A stretch of DNA of 24,948 bases from CAIQPO01 sp964648275 (GCA_964648275.1 CAZYOB010000013.1:1-24948); one strand, 5' to 3'; positions 7,037 to 15,293 are shown, counted from the stretch's first letter. Made by a program: numbers and translations. Notes: generated from the sequence alone by a model not told the origin.

Positions 7037-7046
7037 GTATATAGGG

Positions 7047-8588
7047 CTACATCCCCATCAAATAAGGCATCACCTCTGCTGCCACGGGAGCTGCCACTGC
7101 ACTACCCTCCCCTCCACTCTCGATCAACACCGTCAGCACAATCCAATTTCGTGGATCGTCTCCCTTAGGCACTACCACGCTTACCCAAGCATGAGGTTCA
7201 TCCTTTTCTCCTCCATGCTGAGCGGTTCCCGTTTTGCAATAGATTTTTCCTCCGTAATCAAATAAGGGATAAGCCGTTCCTCCATCACTGCAAGCCGCCA
7301 TCATTCCGTCTAAAACCACTAGTCTGTCTTCATCCTGAAGTTTCAGATCCTCGCAAAATTCCTTGCCCACCAATTTTAATTTACACTTCCAGCTGCTCAC
7401 TACCGAGGAGGTCATTCTGTTTATCTGTATCGGAGTGGACATCAGATTACCCTGTCCGATTGACATGTGATAAGTGTCTCCCAAAAACCACTTAGTTCCC
7501 ATGTTTTTCTCTTTCCAATACTGGGTCGGTACCAAACCCAAAGACTCCCCCGGCAGATCGATCCCTGTCGACTCTCCTAAAGATAATTTACTTGACCAGG
7601 AAGATAGTAAATCCACTCCCAATCTTTCACCGACACGGTAGAAGAATACATCGTTACTTCTTGACAGCGCCTTCTCCACATTTATATCTCCCTCTATCCT
7701 TCCATATTTATCCAAATACCAGTTCCCGAAACGGTACTCGCCAATTACGATCTCTCCCGTATCGGCGATCAATGTGCTCTTCTCTATTTTTCCCTCTGCT
7801 AAAGCTGCCAAAGCCGGCACTAATTTGTAAACAGACCCGGGAGCGAACTCTCCCGAGACCGCCCGATTGAATAAAGGTTTCTTTTCTTCGTCTCCAATAA
7901 GGTCCGCAACGTCCTTGAACTCTCCTCCATAATCGGACCTCTTCCCTCCGGCAATAAATAGATTAGGATCGTATGACGGTAAACTTACCAAGGCCAAAAC
8001 CTCCCCATTTACTCTGGCTGCCACTGCTACACCACTTTTCCCACTGCTTTCCAAGGCAGTCTTAAGTGCCACGAATAGTTCCTTCTGTAACTCAAGATCT
8101 ATATTCGTTGATATATTCTCCCCACTTACAGACTCCACCCTGATGATCTCTTTGCTTACATCTCCCCCAGCGGATTCCTCCACCACTACTTCTCCCGGAG
8201 TCCCCCTCAATTTTCCGTCGTAAGCTTTTTCCAGACCTGCCTTACCCACTCCGATCTCCACCAAACAATCTTCATGGCAATTGTCTAGATCTCCTTCGCT
8301 CATTGATCCAACATACCCGGTTATTGCCGCCGCCATTTCTCCTGCAGGATAGAAACGTACTACTTGCCTATCGTTCTCAATGTTCATCACCAAAGGTTTG
8401 CCTGTCCTATCACTGATCACTCCTCTAACAGGGACCAGTACTTCAATCCTGACAATATTCTTCTCTGCCAATTCCTTAAAATAACCTCCCATCACTATCG
8501 TCAAAAAAAGTGACCTTGATAAACCGAACGCCAAAATAATCGCTACTAGCCCCTTGAGCAAGATTAGGCTTCCCCACTCTCTACTCAT
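7047..8588 (-). CDS. mrdA: Penicillin-binding protein 2, elongation-specific transpeptidase
   Basis: Membrane-anchored D,D-transpeptidase of the rod complex. One N-terminal membrane anchor (about 7-33) is followed by the class B dimerisation region (PVRGVISDRTGKPLV, 53-67). The transpeptidase domain has SVYK at 252-255 with catalytic S252, the second motif SND at 311-313 (SxD, as in E. coli PBP2) and KTGT at 452-455. At 513 residues it is shorter than the ~600 of many PBP2s. The ATG overlaps the TGA of the MreD-like gene (8585-8588), with AAGGTG as SD 8 nt upstream, so the two are co-translated. The start of RNA-B directly follows its stop codon. Confidence 0.93.
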   Translation of the reverse strand: MSREWGSLILLKGLVAIILAFGLSRSLFLTIVMGGYFKELAEKNIVRIEVLVPVRGVISDRTGKPLVMNIENDRQVVRFYPAGEMAAAITGYVGSMSEGDLDNCHEDCLVEIGVGKAGLEKAYDGKLRGTPGEVVVEESAGGDVSKEIIRVESVSGENISTNIDLELQKELFVALKTALESSGKSGVAVAARVNGEVLALVSLPSYDPNLFIAGGKRSDYGGEFKDVADLIGDEEKKPLFNRAVSGEFAPGSVYKLVPALAALAEGKIEKSTLIADTGEIVIGEYRFGNWYLDKYGRIEGDINVEKALSRSNDVFFYRVGERLGVDLLSSWSSKLSLGESTGIDLPGESLGLVPTQYWKEKNMGTKWFLGDTYHMSIGQGNLMSTPIQINRMTSSVVSSWKCKLKLVGKEFCEDLKLQDEDRLVVLDGMMAACSDGGTAYPLFDYGGKIYCKTGTAQHGGEKDEPHAWVSVVVPKGDDPRNWIVLTVLIESGGEGSAVAAPVAAEVMPYLMGM

Positions 8589-9004
8589 TTGTAATGCACC
8601 TTAATTGAATCTCCCCGACCTTCCCAGCTGAACACTAATATCGCAGCCACCAAAACTCCCACCATCTCGACCAAACCCCAAGACAATCCAAAAATTTTAT
8701 CCATCAATCCATTAGCTGCAAGAGAGATCAACACCAACCACATCTCGGAACCTCTCTTGGTTCTCAATGAAAAGGATGACAGACCTAATACAACCACAAT
8801 GAACAAGCTCGGCAGGCCGACAGATATCGCTCCGAAGATGGCTACCAGTATACCCACGATCAAGCCCAGCCAGAAAATTCCGTCCCAGTCGGAAAGCATC
8901 AATAATATTGGCCAGTATATCCCCCAACCAAGAATTCCTTCCCCCAAGATCACTGCCACCCCGAGGGCCAGGATTGCTTTTATGGTATTCTTGTCTTGGT
9001 TCAT
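8585..9004 (-). CDS. mreD: MreD-like membrane protein
   Basis: A 139-residue, very hydrophobic protein with four to five predicted membrane spans. It has no conserved catalytic motif, as expected for MreD, the membrane partner of MreC and MreB. The assignment rests on hydrophobic pattern, size and direct coupling to PBP2 (ATGA overlap at 8585-8588). The frame is open for 45 more codons upstream, but ATG at 9002-9004 (MNQDKNTIKAIL) is preferred because the extension is not hydrophobic and would lie antisense to mreC. This ATG overlaps by two bases the ATG of mreC on the other strand. No SD is visible. Confidence 0.6.
   Translation of the reverse strand: MNQDKNTIKAILALGVAVILGEGILGWGIYWPILLMLSDWDGIFWLGLIVGILVAIFGAISVGLPSLFIVVVLGLSSFSLRTKRGSEMWLVLISLAANGLMDKIFGLSWGLVEMVGVLVAAILVFSWEGRGDSIKVHYK
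8983..8991 (+). promoter_or_regulatory. Extended -10 of mreC
   Basis: TGG followed by TATTCT (8986-8991), 11 nt before the mreC ATG; no recognisable -35 or SD. It lies inside the mreD reading frame on the other strand. Confidence 0.35.
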
Positions 9005-9764
9005 GATTAGAGTCAATAAGTTAATACTACCGCTTCTCGTCTCCATCCTACTATCTACTGTCGGAACTCTCAAGATTGGCCGGGATGTCAATGCTCTTTT
9101 TGGGGTCGTTTTTTCTCCCATAACTACCCCCACTGCCATGGCCAGAAGTACTCTGACTGGTAGTTTGGAATTTCTCGAAGATCTTCCTCGGATGAGTCTG
9201 GAAAATCAGGAGCTAAAAAAAGAATACTCCGCTCTCTTAAGTGAAAATCAAAATTTGAAAGACGCTATCACCGATCAGGAAACCCTCAAGAACTCATCCA
9301 AGATCTTTACTTCTACTATTCCCATCCGAGTCATCAGCATCGGAAAGACAGTCACCGCTACCACCAGTTTCAGTACCGAGTCGATCAAAAGAGGCCAGCC
9401 TGTAGTTTCCGGAACCATTCTTTTGGGATTCGTCGATCGTGTTTCCGATCCCATTATTCACATCATACCCTTAGACTCGGAAAGTCTCTCCCGTTTCCCG
9501 GTAAAGACCGGCATGGGTCAGTCCGGCATCTATCTCTTTGAAAGCAGGACTCCTCAAATAGCCGACTTACCCAGTGAAAATCCGGTCAACCTGAACGACT
9601 CGATTCTCACTCTCCCGACTGAGTTGATTCCTGCCAATCTTGTCCTCGGTAGAACCACCAAAATTATCTCCGCCCCCCAGTCCCCTCTACAAAAAGCCGA
9701 GATCAAACTGGACTCAAAGCTGACTTCCAAAACTCCGGACCCAGTCATCGTCACCCAACCATAA
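9003..9764 (+). CDS. mreC: Rod shape-determining protein MreC-like
   Basis: Bitopic membrane protein that links MreB to the periplasmic cell-wall machinery. From the ATG at 9003 the product is 253 residues. It has an N-terminal membrane span (LILPLLVSILLSTVGTL), a coiled coil (SLENQELKKEYSALLSENQ onwards) and a beta-rich domain. The beta domain carries MreC-style segments such as KRGQPVVSGTILLGFVDRVS, which match the G-x-V-V...G-x-L-x-G-x-V pattern. The frame is open for 82 more codons upstream, but that part is hydrophilic, precedes the anchor and lies antisense to mreD. Unusually, it is on the opposite strand to mreB, mreD and mrdA. Confidence 0.8.
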   Translation: MIRVNKLILPLLVSILLSTVGTLKIGRDVNALFGVVFSPITTPTAMARSTLTGSLEFLEDLPRMSLENQELKKEYSALLSENQNLKDAITDQETLKNSSKIFTSTIPIRVISIGKTVTATTSFSTESIKRGQPVVSGTILLGFVDRVSDPIIHIIPLDSESLSRFPVKTGMGQSGIYLFESRTPQIADLPSENPVNLNDSILTLPTELIPANLVLGRTTKIISAPQSPLQKAEIKLDSKLTSKTPDPVIVTQP

Positions 9765-9810
9765 AACCCCGATTAAGTGAGTGTGATTCAAACGTAATGT
9801 GTTGTCAATG

Positions 9811-9833
9811 AAAAGGCCACCCTTAAGGTGGCC
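9811..9833 (-). terminator. Intrinsic terminator of the 128-aa membrane protein gene
   Basis: GGCCACC, TTAAG, GGTGGCC, then four T on the minus strand. Eight bases separate it from the stop of the gene at 9841. An A-run flanks the other side, so read on the plus strand (mreC) it lacks a U-run. Confidence 0.75.
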
Positions 9834-9840
9834 AAAAAAA

Positions 9841-10227
9841 CTAAAGCAATCCGATGAAGGAAACGTATAAGACCAGGCAGATGTAAAATCCACCGTTGAT
9901 CACCCCTACAGGTCCAAAGCCGTCTGCCATACCGGCGATCGTCAGTACCGACAGGTACTCAAAAAGCGGCCAGAGAAGCAGAATTACACCACCGCAGCTT
10001 AAACAACCCAAACTACTGAGGGTAAACTCGCTTGACCGACCAATGACGCCCAAAAGGACCAGAATTATCCCAACAACGACTGCCGCACCCCATACCCACC
10101 ATGACGCATGGTAAAAGAATGTCTCCACGCCGACCATTTTGTCCAGGAAAACATCCCACCAGGCGTTCCCTACTAACTGGGAACCACGCATCTGCAACCA
10201 AGCAAACAAAAGAGTCAAGAGATACAT
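9841..10227 (-). CDS. Small membrane protein of unknown function, 128 aa
   Basis: Three clear membrane segments (about 44-63, 70-93, 107-127) plus a short hydrophobic N-terminus; tryptophan-rich between 23 and 47. One CLSC pair sits near residue 75. No family recognised. The ATG at 10227 has a near-perfect AAGGAGG SD 5 nt upstream, and a dedicated terminator follows the stop, unlike its elongasome neighbours. A TAAAAT box about 25-30 nt upstream of the ATG is a possible -10. Its position between mreC and the PAP2/mreB pair may or may not mean a cell-envelope role. Confidence 0.7.
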   Translation of the reverse strand: MYLLTLLFAWLQMRGSQLVGNAWWDVFLDKMVGVETFFYHASWWVWGAAVVVGIILVLLGVIGRSSEFTLSSLGCLSCGGVILLLWPLFEYLSVLTIAGMADGFGPVGVINGGFYICLVLYVSFIGLL

Positions 10228-10276
10228 TGAGCCTCCTTCAAAGATTGGAATGTACCTGCATATTTTACTACAAGCT

Positions 10277-10852
10277 CTAAATCCCTACCATCCTCATTCC
10301 CAGCTCAACCAAAACAAAGGCAATAATCGCTCCGGCCATCACTTGAGTGGTTGTGTGTTTTCTAAGATAGACGCGTGACCACAAAACCAACAACAATACC
10401 ACCATCAACCAGCCAAATATCTTCCAGCCGTAAAAATTATTCAAAAGCACCATTAAAAATGCATTCACTCCGGCATGCACCGAGATCTTCCAATACATAT
10501 TTATGACCATGAACACCACCGATACTATCCAGAGGATCAGCAGGATCTTCATCAGGAAAAACTGCTCTAAGGAAGCAACCGCCAATACACCCACAAGATG
10601 TGACACTATAGAAAACTGATAGATAGCTCTTCTCTCTTCTCGTTTGGTAACATCCCAATCGGAGACTTTCCCCTTTCTGATTCTCACCACAAAATAGATT
10701 GCCGGTAAAAGGACATAGAAAACCCCGATAAACAATAACATCATCAGTCTCAAGGAAGGTTCTACTGCAAACCAAACCGTCATCCCTACAGCCAAAGGTA
10801 TCTCTATCGTCGGGTCAAAAATTCTTGTAATCAGCCAGGCAAACTTTCTCAC
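10277..10852 (-). CDS. PAP2-family membrane phosphatase
   Basis: About six membrane spans with the three PAP2 phosphatase motif regions. These are K70REERR (motif 1 region, KVSDWDVTKREERR), S125-V-H127-A-G (motif 2, usually PSGH) and SRVYLRKHTTTQVMAG (159-174; motif 3, usually SRxxxxxHxxxDVxxG). In motif 3 the Asp that assists the catalytic His is Gln170. Such enzymes dephosphorylate membrane lipids such as undecaprenyl pyrophosphate or phosphatidate; with mreB and PBP2 nearby, lipid-carrier recycling is a reasonable inference. GTG start at 10852, 9 nt after the mreB stop; TAAGAT lies 6 nt before the GTG, so internal transcription is possible too. Confidence 0.75.
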   Translation of the reverse strand: MRKFAWLITRIFDPTIEIPLAVGMTVWFAVEPSLRLMMLLFIGVFYVLLPAIYFVVRIRKGKVSDWDVTKREERRAIYQFSIVSHLVGVLAVASLEQFFLMKILLILWIVSVVFMVINMYWKISVHAGVNAFLMVLLNNFYGWKIFGWLMVVLLLVLWSRVYLRKHTTTQVMAGAIIAFVLVELGMRMVGI

Positions 10853-10861
10853 CCTTATATC

Positions 10862-11929
10862 TTACCTTAATCCACCTATGACTCTCACCTTCCCCAACAA
10901 TTTATCCTCCTCCAGGACCTTCGCACACCCTCTCACCACTGCTTCCATTGGATTTTCGGTTACCCAAACAGGCATTCCGGTCTGCTCTGATATCAGCTTG
11001 TCGATCCCCCGTATCAGTGAACCTCCTCCGGCCATAACCAATCCTTTTTCCAAAATATCCGACACTAGATCCGGTGGAGTTTCCTCAATGATCAAATGGA
11101 TCTCTGACAATATTTGATTAATGATCGGCATCATTGCCTCCCGAATCTCCACACTGTCAAGTTTCAACGACTTAGGCAAGCCGTTTTCCAAACTCCTGCC
11201 TCTTACCACTACCTGAAGAGGATTACCCTCTTTTTCTCTTTTTAACGGAAAGGCCGACCCGACGGCGATCTTTACCTCTTCGGCAGTACTCTCTCCCAAT
11301 AAAAGACTGTATTTCATTCGAACAAAATTTATGATCGACTCTGTCAGTTCATCACCTGCTACCCGTAAACTCCTGTTCAACACCAATCCACCCAAAGATA
11401 TGACTCCTATCTCACTTGTTCCCCCACCAATATCACAGATCATATGTCCCTCGGCTTTCTGGACCGGTAATCCTGCCCCTATTGCCGCGGCCATTGGCTC
11501 CTCTACTAAAAACGCCGCTCTTGCCCCCGCACTGAGAGCTGCCTCCTGCACTGCCCTCCTCTCCACCTCGGTCACCCCTGAAGGAATTCCTATCGCCACT
11601 CTGGGACGGGGAATTTTAAAACCCAACCCCTTGTAGTACTCGTGGACCTCCACCACGTAATGCTTCAACATGGCTTCGGCCGCATCGAAATCAGCGATCA
11701 CTCCGTCTCGCAAGGGTCTCACCACTTCAATATTGGCCGGGTTTTTGCCCAACATCTTTTTAGCTTCTTCCCCTATGGCTAATATCTCTTTGGTCTTGAT
11801 CTGTCTAGCTACCACTGAAGGCTGTTTTATCACCACTCCTTTCCCTCTAACGTGGACGACGGTATTAGCGGTACCTAAATCGATACCAACGTCCAGTGTC
11901 GCTAATCTCCAAAATTTCTCGAATAACAT
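10862..11929 (-). CDS. mreB: Rod shape-determining actin homologue MreB
   Basis: Cytoskeletal ATPase that positions the lateral-wall synthesis complex. Actin-fold motifs: GIDLGTANTVVHVRGKG (phosphate 1), MICDIGGGTSEIGVISLGG (phosphate 2) and GLVMAGGGSLIRGID (adenosine). Also VEEPMAAAIGAGLPV. At 355 residues it is slightly longer than the usual ~340. It heads the minus-strand elongasome unit and is divergent from the O-antigen ligase gene across 111 bp. An extended -10, TGG-TATTAT, occurs about 30 nt before the ATG; TACATT lies 8 nt before it. No SD is evident. Confidence 0.97.
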   Translation of the reverse strand: MLFEKFWRLATLDVGIDLGTANTVVHVRGKGVVIKQPSVVARQIKTKEILAIGEEAKKMLGKNPANIEVVRPLRDGVIADFDAAEAMLKHYVVEVHEYYKGLGFKIPRPRVAIGIPSGVTEVERRAVQEAALSAGARAAFLVEEPMAAAIGAGLPVQKAEGHMICDIGGGTSEIGVISLGGLVLNRSLRVAGDELTESIINFVRMKYSLLLGESTAEEVKIAVGSAFPLKREKEGNPLQVVVRGRSLENGLPKSLKLDSVEIREAMMPIINQILSEIHLIIEETPPDLVSDILEKGLVMAGGGSLIRGIDKLISEQTGMPVWVTENPMEAVVRGCAKVLEEDKLLGKVRVIGGLR

Positions 11930-12025
11930 CTAGTCTAAATGTATCTTATTACTGCCCAATAATACCAGAAAGAATCAAGAATGAAACCCTGCTTTTCCAC
12001 AAACACATTTTGTCACCAACCTTTC

Positions 12026-12034
12026 TGGTAAACT
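12026..12034 (+). promoter_or_regulatory. Extended -10 of the O-antigen ligase gene
   Basis: TGG followed by TAAACT (12029-12034), 6 nt before the ATG at 12041. There is no SD, so the transcript is probably leaderless. Confidence 0.5.
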
Positions 12035-12040
12035 AGACGC

Positions 12041-14137
12041 ATGCCTCAGAAGAATATCGAGACAGATTCTCTTTATGCCAAAATTATCCGAGGCCTTTTT
12101 TATGCCCTCTTTTTCCTTACTCCGTTAATTCTTTGGACCAAGACCTCCGAGGTTTTTGAGTTCAATAAAATGCTCTTTGTCTACCTCTCCACCATCGCCA
12201 TTGCTTCCACTTGGCTGCTCAAGTCGGTCCAGGAAAAGAAATTTACACTCCGCCGCACTCCGCTTGATATCCCCATTCTCATTTTCCTCATCTCTCAAAT
12301 TCTCTCCACCATACTCTCTATCGACCCTCACACTTCTTTCTGGGGTTATTACTCCCGCTTCCATGGTGGCCTGGCCTCTACTCTCTCCTACATTGTCCTC
12401 TTCTATGCGCTCGTCACCCATTTTTCCGATAAATCCAAATCTATAGCCAACCTCATCTACACCATCCTGGTCTCCGGGCTGGTCGTTAGTGTCTATGGTG
12501 TTTTGGAACACTACGGTATCGATAAAGATGTCTGGGTGCAGGACGTCCAGAACCGGGTTTTTTCCACACTGGGACAGCCCAACTGGCTATCCGCCTATCT
12601 AGTTGCCATCTTACCCATTCCCTTCCTCAGTACCTTCTCTCAGAAAAACCGTTTGTATTCATATCTCTATGGATCTCTCACCTTTCTTATTTTTATTACC
12701 ATCCTTTTCACCAAATCCCGCTCCGGCATCGGCGCCACCGTCATCATCATCACCCTTTCCCTAATCTACCTCCTCTACAGATCCATAAGATCCAAGAAGA
12801 AAATCTTCCCGCTACTTCTTCTTAGTTTTTCCCTGTTACTCTCCACTTTTCTCATTGGTAGTCCATGGACTCCCAATCCCGGCGAAATCCAAAAAACTCT
12901 TTCCGTCGGCGGACCATTGTTACCCGCATTTGAAAAATATCTCAATCAGGTTGGTTTAAGCTCACAACTCAAGCCCTTAGATACCGAAAAACTTAGCGAT
13001 CAAGAAAAGTGGCAGGTGGATCTGGAGTCAAAAGGCATCCGTGTCGGTGGCAGCAACTCCATGGAGATCAGAAGTATTGTCTGGAAGGGCGCTGTCGAGT
13101 TGGGGAAAAGACGTCCCTTCTTTGGATATGGACTGGAGACCTTCGGCTACACCTACTACAACGTTCGTCCTGAAGAACACAACCTGGTGTCGGAATGGGA
13201 CTTTCTCTATAACAAAGCCCACAATGAATATTTGAATCTGTTGGCCAACGCCGGCCTCATCGGCCTTCTCTCATACCTGTTACTCATTGCCGCTATTTTC
13301 AAAGTCTTTCTTACATCTCTCATAAAAGAAGAGAACCCTCTTCACACTGCCCTCCTATTAGGCTTCATCTCCATTCTTATCACCAATTACTTTGGTTTTT
13401 CGGTAGTTTGTATTGCCCTCTTTTTCTTTCTTTTTCCTGCAATCGTCATTTCAAGCAATGAGGAATCCAAGAAGGAAATGTCTCTCAAGATCAAATTCCC
13501 CACCATCACCGCCACTCTGGTAGTTTTCTTCCTCCTGTACTTCTCCATGAAACTTTTTACCACCTGGTCGGCCGACATTGCCTATGCCGGCGGTAAGTCT
13601 CTCTCTCAATACGGCCCCACTTATTTATCCGACGCCATCGAATATCTCACCACTGCCGTTAAAACCAACAAGAACGAACCCTTATACAAATCCATTCTGG
13701 CCGAATCTCAGGCCCAAGCCGCCCTCTATCTTAGTGAGCAATTGAAGGTTCTTGAAGCCTCCACACCCGCACAGACAAAGGATAAATTTTCCATCGCTAT
13801 AGACGAATTTACCCAAGCAGCTCTCACAAATAGCGCCAAGGCGCTTGAAATGAATCCGCATCATACCAACTACTACAAATCCCGGGCAAAGGTTGGCATC
13901 TATCTCTCCTCGATCGATCCCGTTTACTACAACGATGTCATCACTACTCTCTTGAAGGTTTCCGAACTGGCTCCGACCGATGCCAAAAGTATCTACAATC
14001 TTGGCCTTGTGTACCTCAATATGGGCAAAAATGAAGAATCAATAGTTGCCTTCCAAAAGGCCATTGATCTCAAACCGGACTACACAGAAGCCCAAGTCAG
14101 ACTTTCATCTCTCATGAATCCCCAGGAAAAAGAATAA
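12041..14137 (+). CDS. O-antigen ligase/polymerase family membrane protein with C-terminal TPR
   Basis: A polytopic membrane protein with roughly ten or more hydrophobic spans in residues 15-510. It has the hallmark segments of the Wzy/WaaL superfamily: FWGYYSRFHGGLAS near residue 107, GQPNWLSAYLVAILPI near 178, and a large extracytoplasmic loop ending RPFFGYGLETFGYTYYNVR, then KAHNEYLNLLANAGLIGLLS. The C-terminal ~150 residues are soluble and helical. A recognisable TPR lies at the end (AKSIYNLGLVYLNMGKNEES, then IVAFQKAIDLKPDYTEAQ). The likely role is joining or polymerising glycans on a lipid carrier at the cell surface. It is 698 residues, standard for the TPR-bearing subgroup. It is monocistronic and divergent from mreB. 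Confidence 0.85.
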   Translation: MPQKNIETDSLYAKIIRGLFYALFFLTPLILWTKTSEVFEFNKMLFVYLSTIAIASTWLLKSVQEKKFTLRRTPLDIPILIFLISQILSTILSIDPHTSFWGYYSRFHGGLASTLSYIVLFYALVTHFSDKSKSIANLIYTILVSGLVVSVYGVLEHYGIDKDVWVQDVQNRVFSTLGQPNWLSAYLVAILPIPFLSTFSQKNRLYSYLYGSLTFLIFITILFTKSRSGIGATVIIITLSLIYLLYRSIRSKKKIFPLLLLSFSLLLSTFLIGSPWTPNPGEIQKTLSVGGPLLPAFEKYLNQVGLSSQLKPLDTEKLSDQEKWQVDLESKGIRVGGSNSMEIRSIVWKGAVELGKRRPFFGYGLETFGYTYYNVRPEEHNLVSEWDFLYNKAHNEYLNLLANAGLIGLLSYLLLIAAIFKVFLTSLIKEENPLHTALLLGFISILITNYFGFSVVCIALFFFLFPAIVISSNEESKKEMSLKIKFPTITATLVVFFLLYFSMKLFTTWSADIAYAGGKSLSQYGPTYLSDAIEYLTTAVKTNKNEPLYKSILAESQAQAALYLSEQLKVLEASTPAQTKDKFSIAIDEFTQAALTNSAKALEMNPHHTNYYKSRAKVGIYLSSIDPVYYNDVITTLLKVSELAPTDAKSIYNLGLVYLNMGKNEESIVAFQKAIDLKPDYTEAQVRLSSLMNPQEKE

Positions 14138-14161
14138 AAAAAGACGGGGTCAAGCCCCGTC
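14136..14161 (-). terminator. Intrinsic terminator of the 117-aa gene
   Basis: Stem GACGGGG/CCCCGTC (14143-14149/14155-14161) with a 5-nt loop. On the minus strand it is followed by seven T. It overlaps the stop codon of the minus gene and sits 5 nt after the stop of the ligase gene. On the plus strand only TACATTTTG follows, so it is weaker in that direction. Confidence 0.85.
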
Positions 14162-14514
14162 TACATTTTGTTTCCGTTAATTAAGTACCAGTATTGATTC
14201 CAATCGATGATTACGCAGGCTTCCCCATGATCTTCTTTCTCGTACACTTTGTAACCGGGATATGCCGTCTTGAACTTTTCCACCTGTAAAGGGGAAAGGA
14301 GCCTTAGATAGAACACTGGGGAAGAATTGACTTTCATCTCCACCAAACAACCAGCGAAGACCATTCCAGGCAAACCTTCTATCGATAACATTCTGGTGGC
14401 GCGTCTAAAACGCTGACCATCCATGACAACCGACGTACCCTTAGTCAATACCAACCGAACATAACTAGCTTGAGTCTGAGCTGTTGATACACGAGTATCA
14501 CCATTTAATGACAC
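14161..14514 (-). CDS. Hypothetical protein, 117 aa
   Basis: No family recognised. Soluble, beta-rich looking, with a C-terminal half rich in Tyr and Trp (YPGYKVYEKEDHG; IIDWNQYWYLINGNKM). The frame opens with GTG at 14520, but that codon abuts the SD. GTG at 14514 has GGGAGG followed by 5 nt, so 14514 is the better start. It has a full promoter (TTGACC-N18-TAAAAT, 14577-14606), a ~50-nt leader, a strong SD and its own terminator. It is convergent with the ligase gene and divergent from def. Confidence 0.65.
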   Translation of the reverse strand: MSLNGDTRVSTAQTQASYVRLVLTKGTSVVMDGQRFRRATRMLSIEGLPGMVFAGCLVEMKVNSSPVFYLRLLSPLQVEKFKTAYPGYKVYEKEDHGEACVIIDWNQYWYLINGNKM

Positions 14515-14576
14515 AATCACCTCCCAAGCACCGGATCTGGCACTTAATGTTTGGATTTAAAAGATCAATTCCGGCT

Positions 14577-14606
14577 ATTTTACCTCTCTCTTTTAAGATC
14601 GGTCAA
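14577..14606 (-). promoter_or_regulatory. Promoter of the 117-aa hypothetical gene
   Basis: On the minus strand TTGACC (14601-14606), an 18-nt spacer and TAAAAT (14577-14582), leaving an untranslated leader of about 50 nt. Confidence 0.65.
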
Positions 14607-14635
14607 CCCCCAAACAGGCAACATTACAGGATATT

Positions 14636-14649
14636 TGGTAAAATATAGT
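14636..14649 (+). promoter_or_regulatory. -10 region of def
   Basis: TGG-TAAAAT (14636-14644) overlaps TATAGT (14644-14649), which is 7 nt before the ATG. Either box gives a leader of 0-6 nt; no SD is present. Confidence 0.45.
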
Positions 14650-14656
14650 CAAGATT

Positions 14657-15193
14657 ATGAAAATCGTCGTCTCACCTAACCCGGCCCTCAGGAAGGTTGC
14701 CCAGGAGATCAAAAAGATCGATAAAAAGCTTGAGCAACAGATCCGCGAAATGACCGTCGCCCTTAAATCCGCCCAGGATCCGGAAGGTGTTGGCTTGGCA
14801 GCTCCCCAGGTAGGCATCAACAAGCAGCTATTCCTACTCAACCTCAACAACAAGATAGAGGTCATCATCAATCCAGAAATCGTCGAACAGTCTGAGGCCA
14901 TGCTTACCGACATCTACAAGAAGAAAAAGGACCGTTGGCTCGAAGGTTGCCTTTCCCTCCCCAAAATCTGGGGCTTCGTCGACAGGCCATATTTCTCTGT
15001 GCTCAAGTATGAGACACCCCACGAAGGTAAACTCGTCTCCAAACAACGCCGCTTTGAGGGTGTGGAGTCCTCTTACGCCCTGCACGAACTGGATCACCTC
15101 CATGGTATCCTTTTTACCGATCGCATTCTTGAACAAGGAGGTATCATCTTTTACGAAACTCCCGACGGCCTTACCCCTATCGATAAGGTATAA
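14657..15193 (+). CDS. def: Peptide deformylase
   Basis: Metallohydrolase that removes the N-formyl group from new proteins; partner of Fmt encoded 0.4 kb downstream. Three signature motifs: GVGLAAPQVG (44-53), EGCLSLP (96-102, metal ligand C98) and HELDHLHG (143-150, metal ligands H143 and H147, catalytic E144). 178 residues. A charged stretch IYKKKKDRW precedes motif 2 and differs from the short connection in typical bacterial Def. ATG at 14657; no SD. Confidence 0.95.
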   Translation: MKIVVSPNPALRKVAQEIKKIDKKLEQQIREMTVALKSAQDPEGVGLAAPQVGINKQLFLLNLNNKIEVIINPEIVEQSEAMLTDIYKKKKDRWLEGCLSLPKIWGFVDRPYFSVLKYETPHEGKLVSKQRRFEGVESSYALHELDHLHGILFTDRILEQGGIIFYETPDGLTPIDKV

Positions 15194-15223
15194 AAAACCG
15201 ACGAGTATAGCTCGCCTGTGACA

Positions 15224-15251
15224 GAGCTAATCAGCAATTGACAGTAGCTCT
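15224..15251. repeat. Inverted repeat downstream of def
   Basis: AGAGCTA (15224-15230) and TAGCTCT (15245-15251) are perfect inverted repeats 14 nt apart. A TTGACA (15238-15243) sits between them. This could be an operator or a weak hairpin at the end of def. A further TATAGCTC at 15206-15213 echoes the half-site. Confidence 0.4.
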
Positions 15252-15293
15252 CTCCTGACCTTGTATAGCTTCCTTGCATATATCCTATATAAC

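Noticed and set aside
5805..7265. Plus-strand reading frames across the RNA region (5805-6089, 6157-6366, 6675-7265)
   Set aside because: No SD or promoter on the plus strand, unnatural composition, and they run antisense to the RNA units and into the PBP2 gene.
8757..9002. 82-residue N-terminal extension of MreC
   Set aside because: Hydrophilic sequence ahead of the membrane anchor, antisense to the MreD-like gene; ATG 9003 gives the normal MreC layout.
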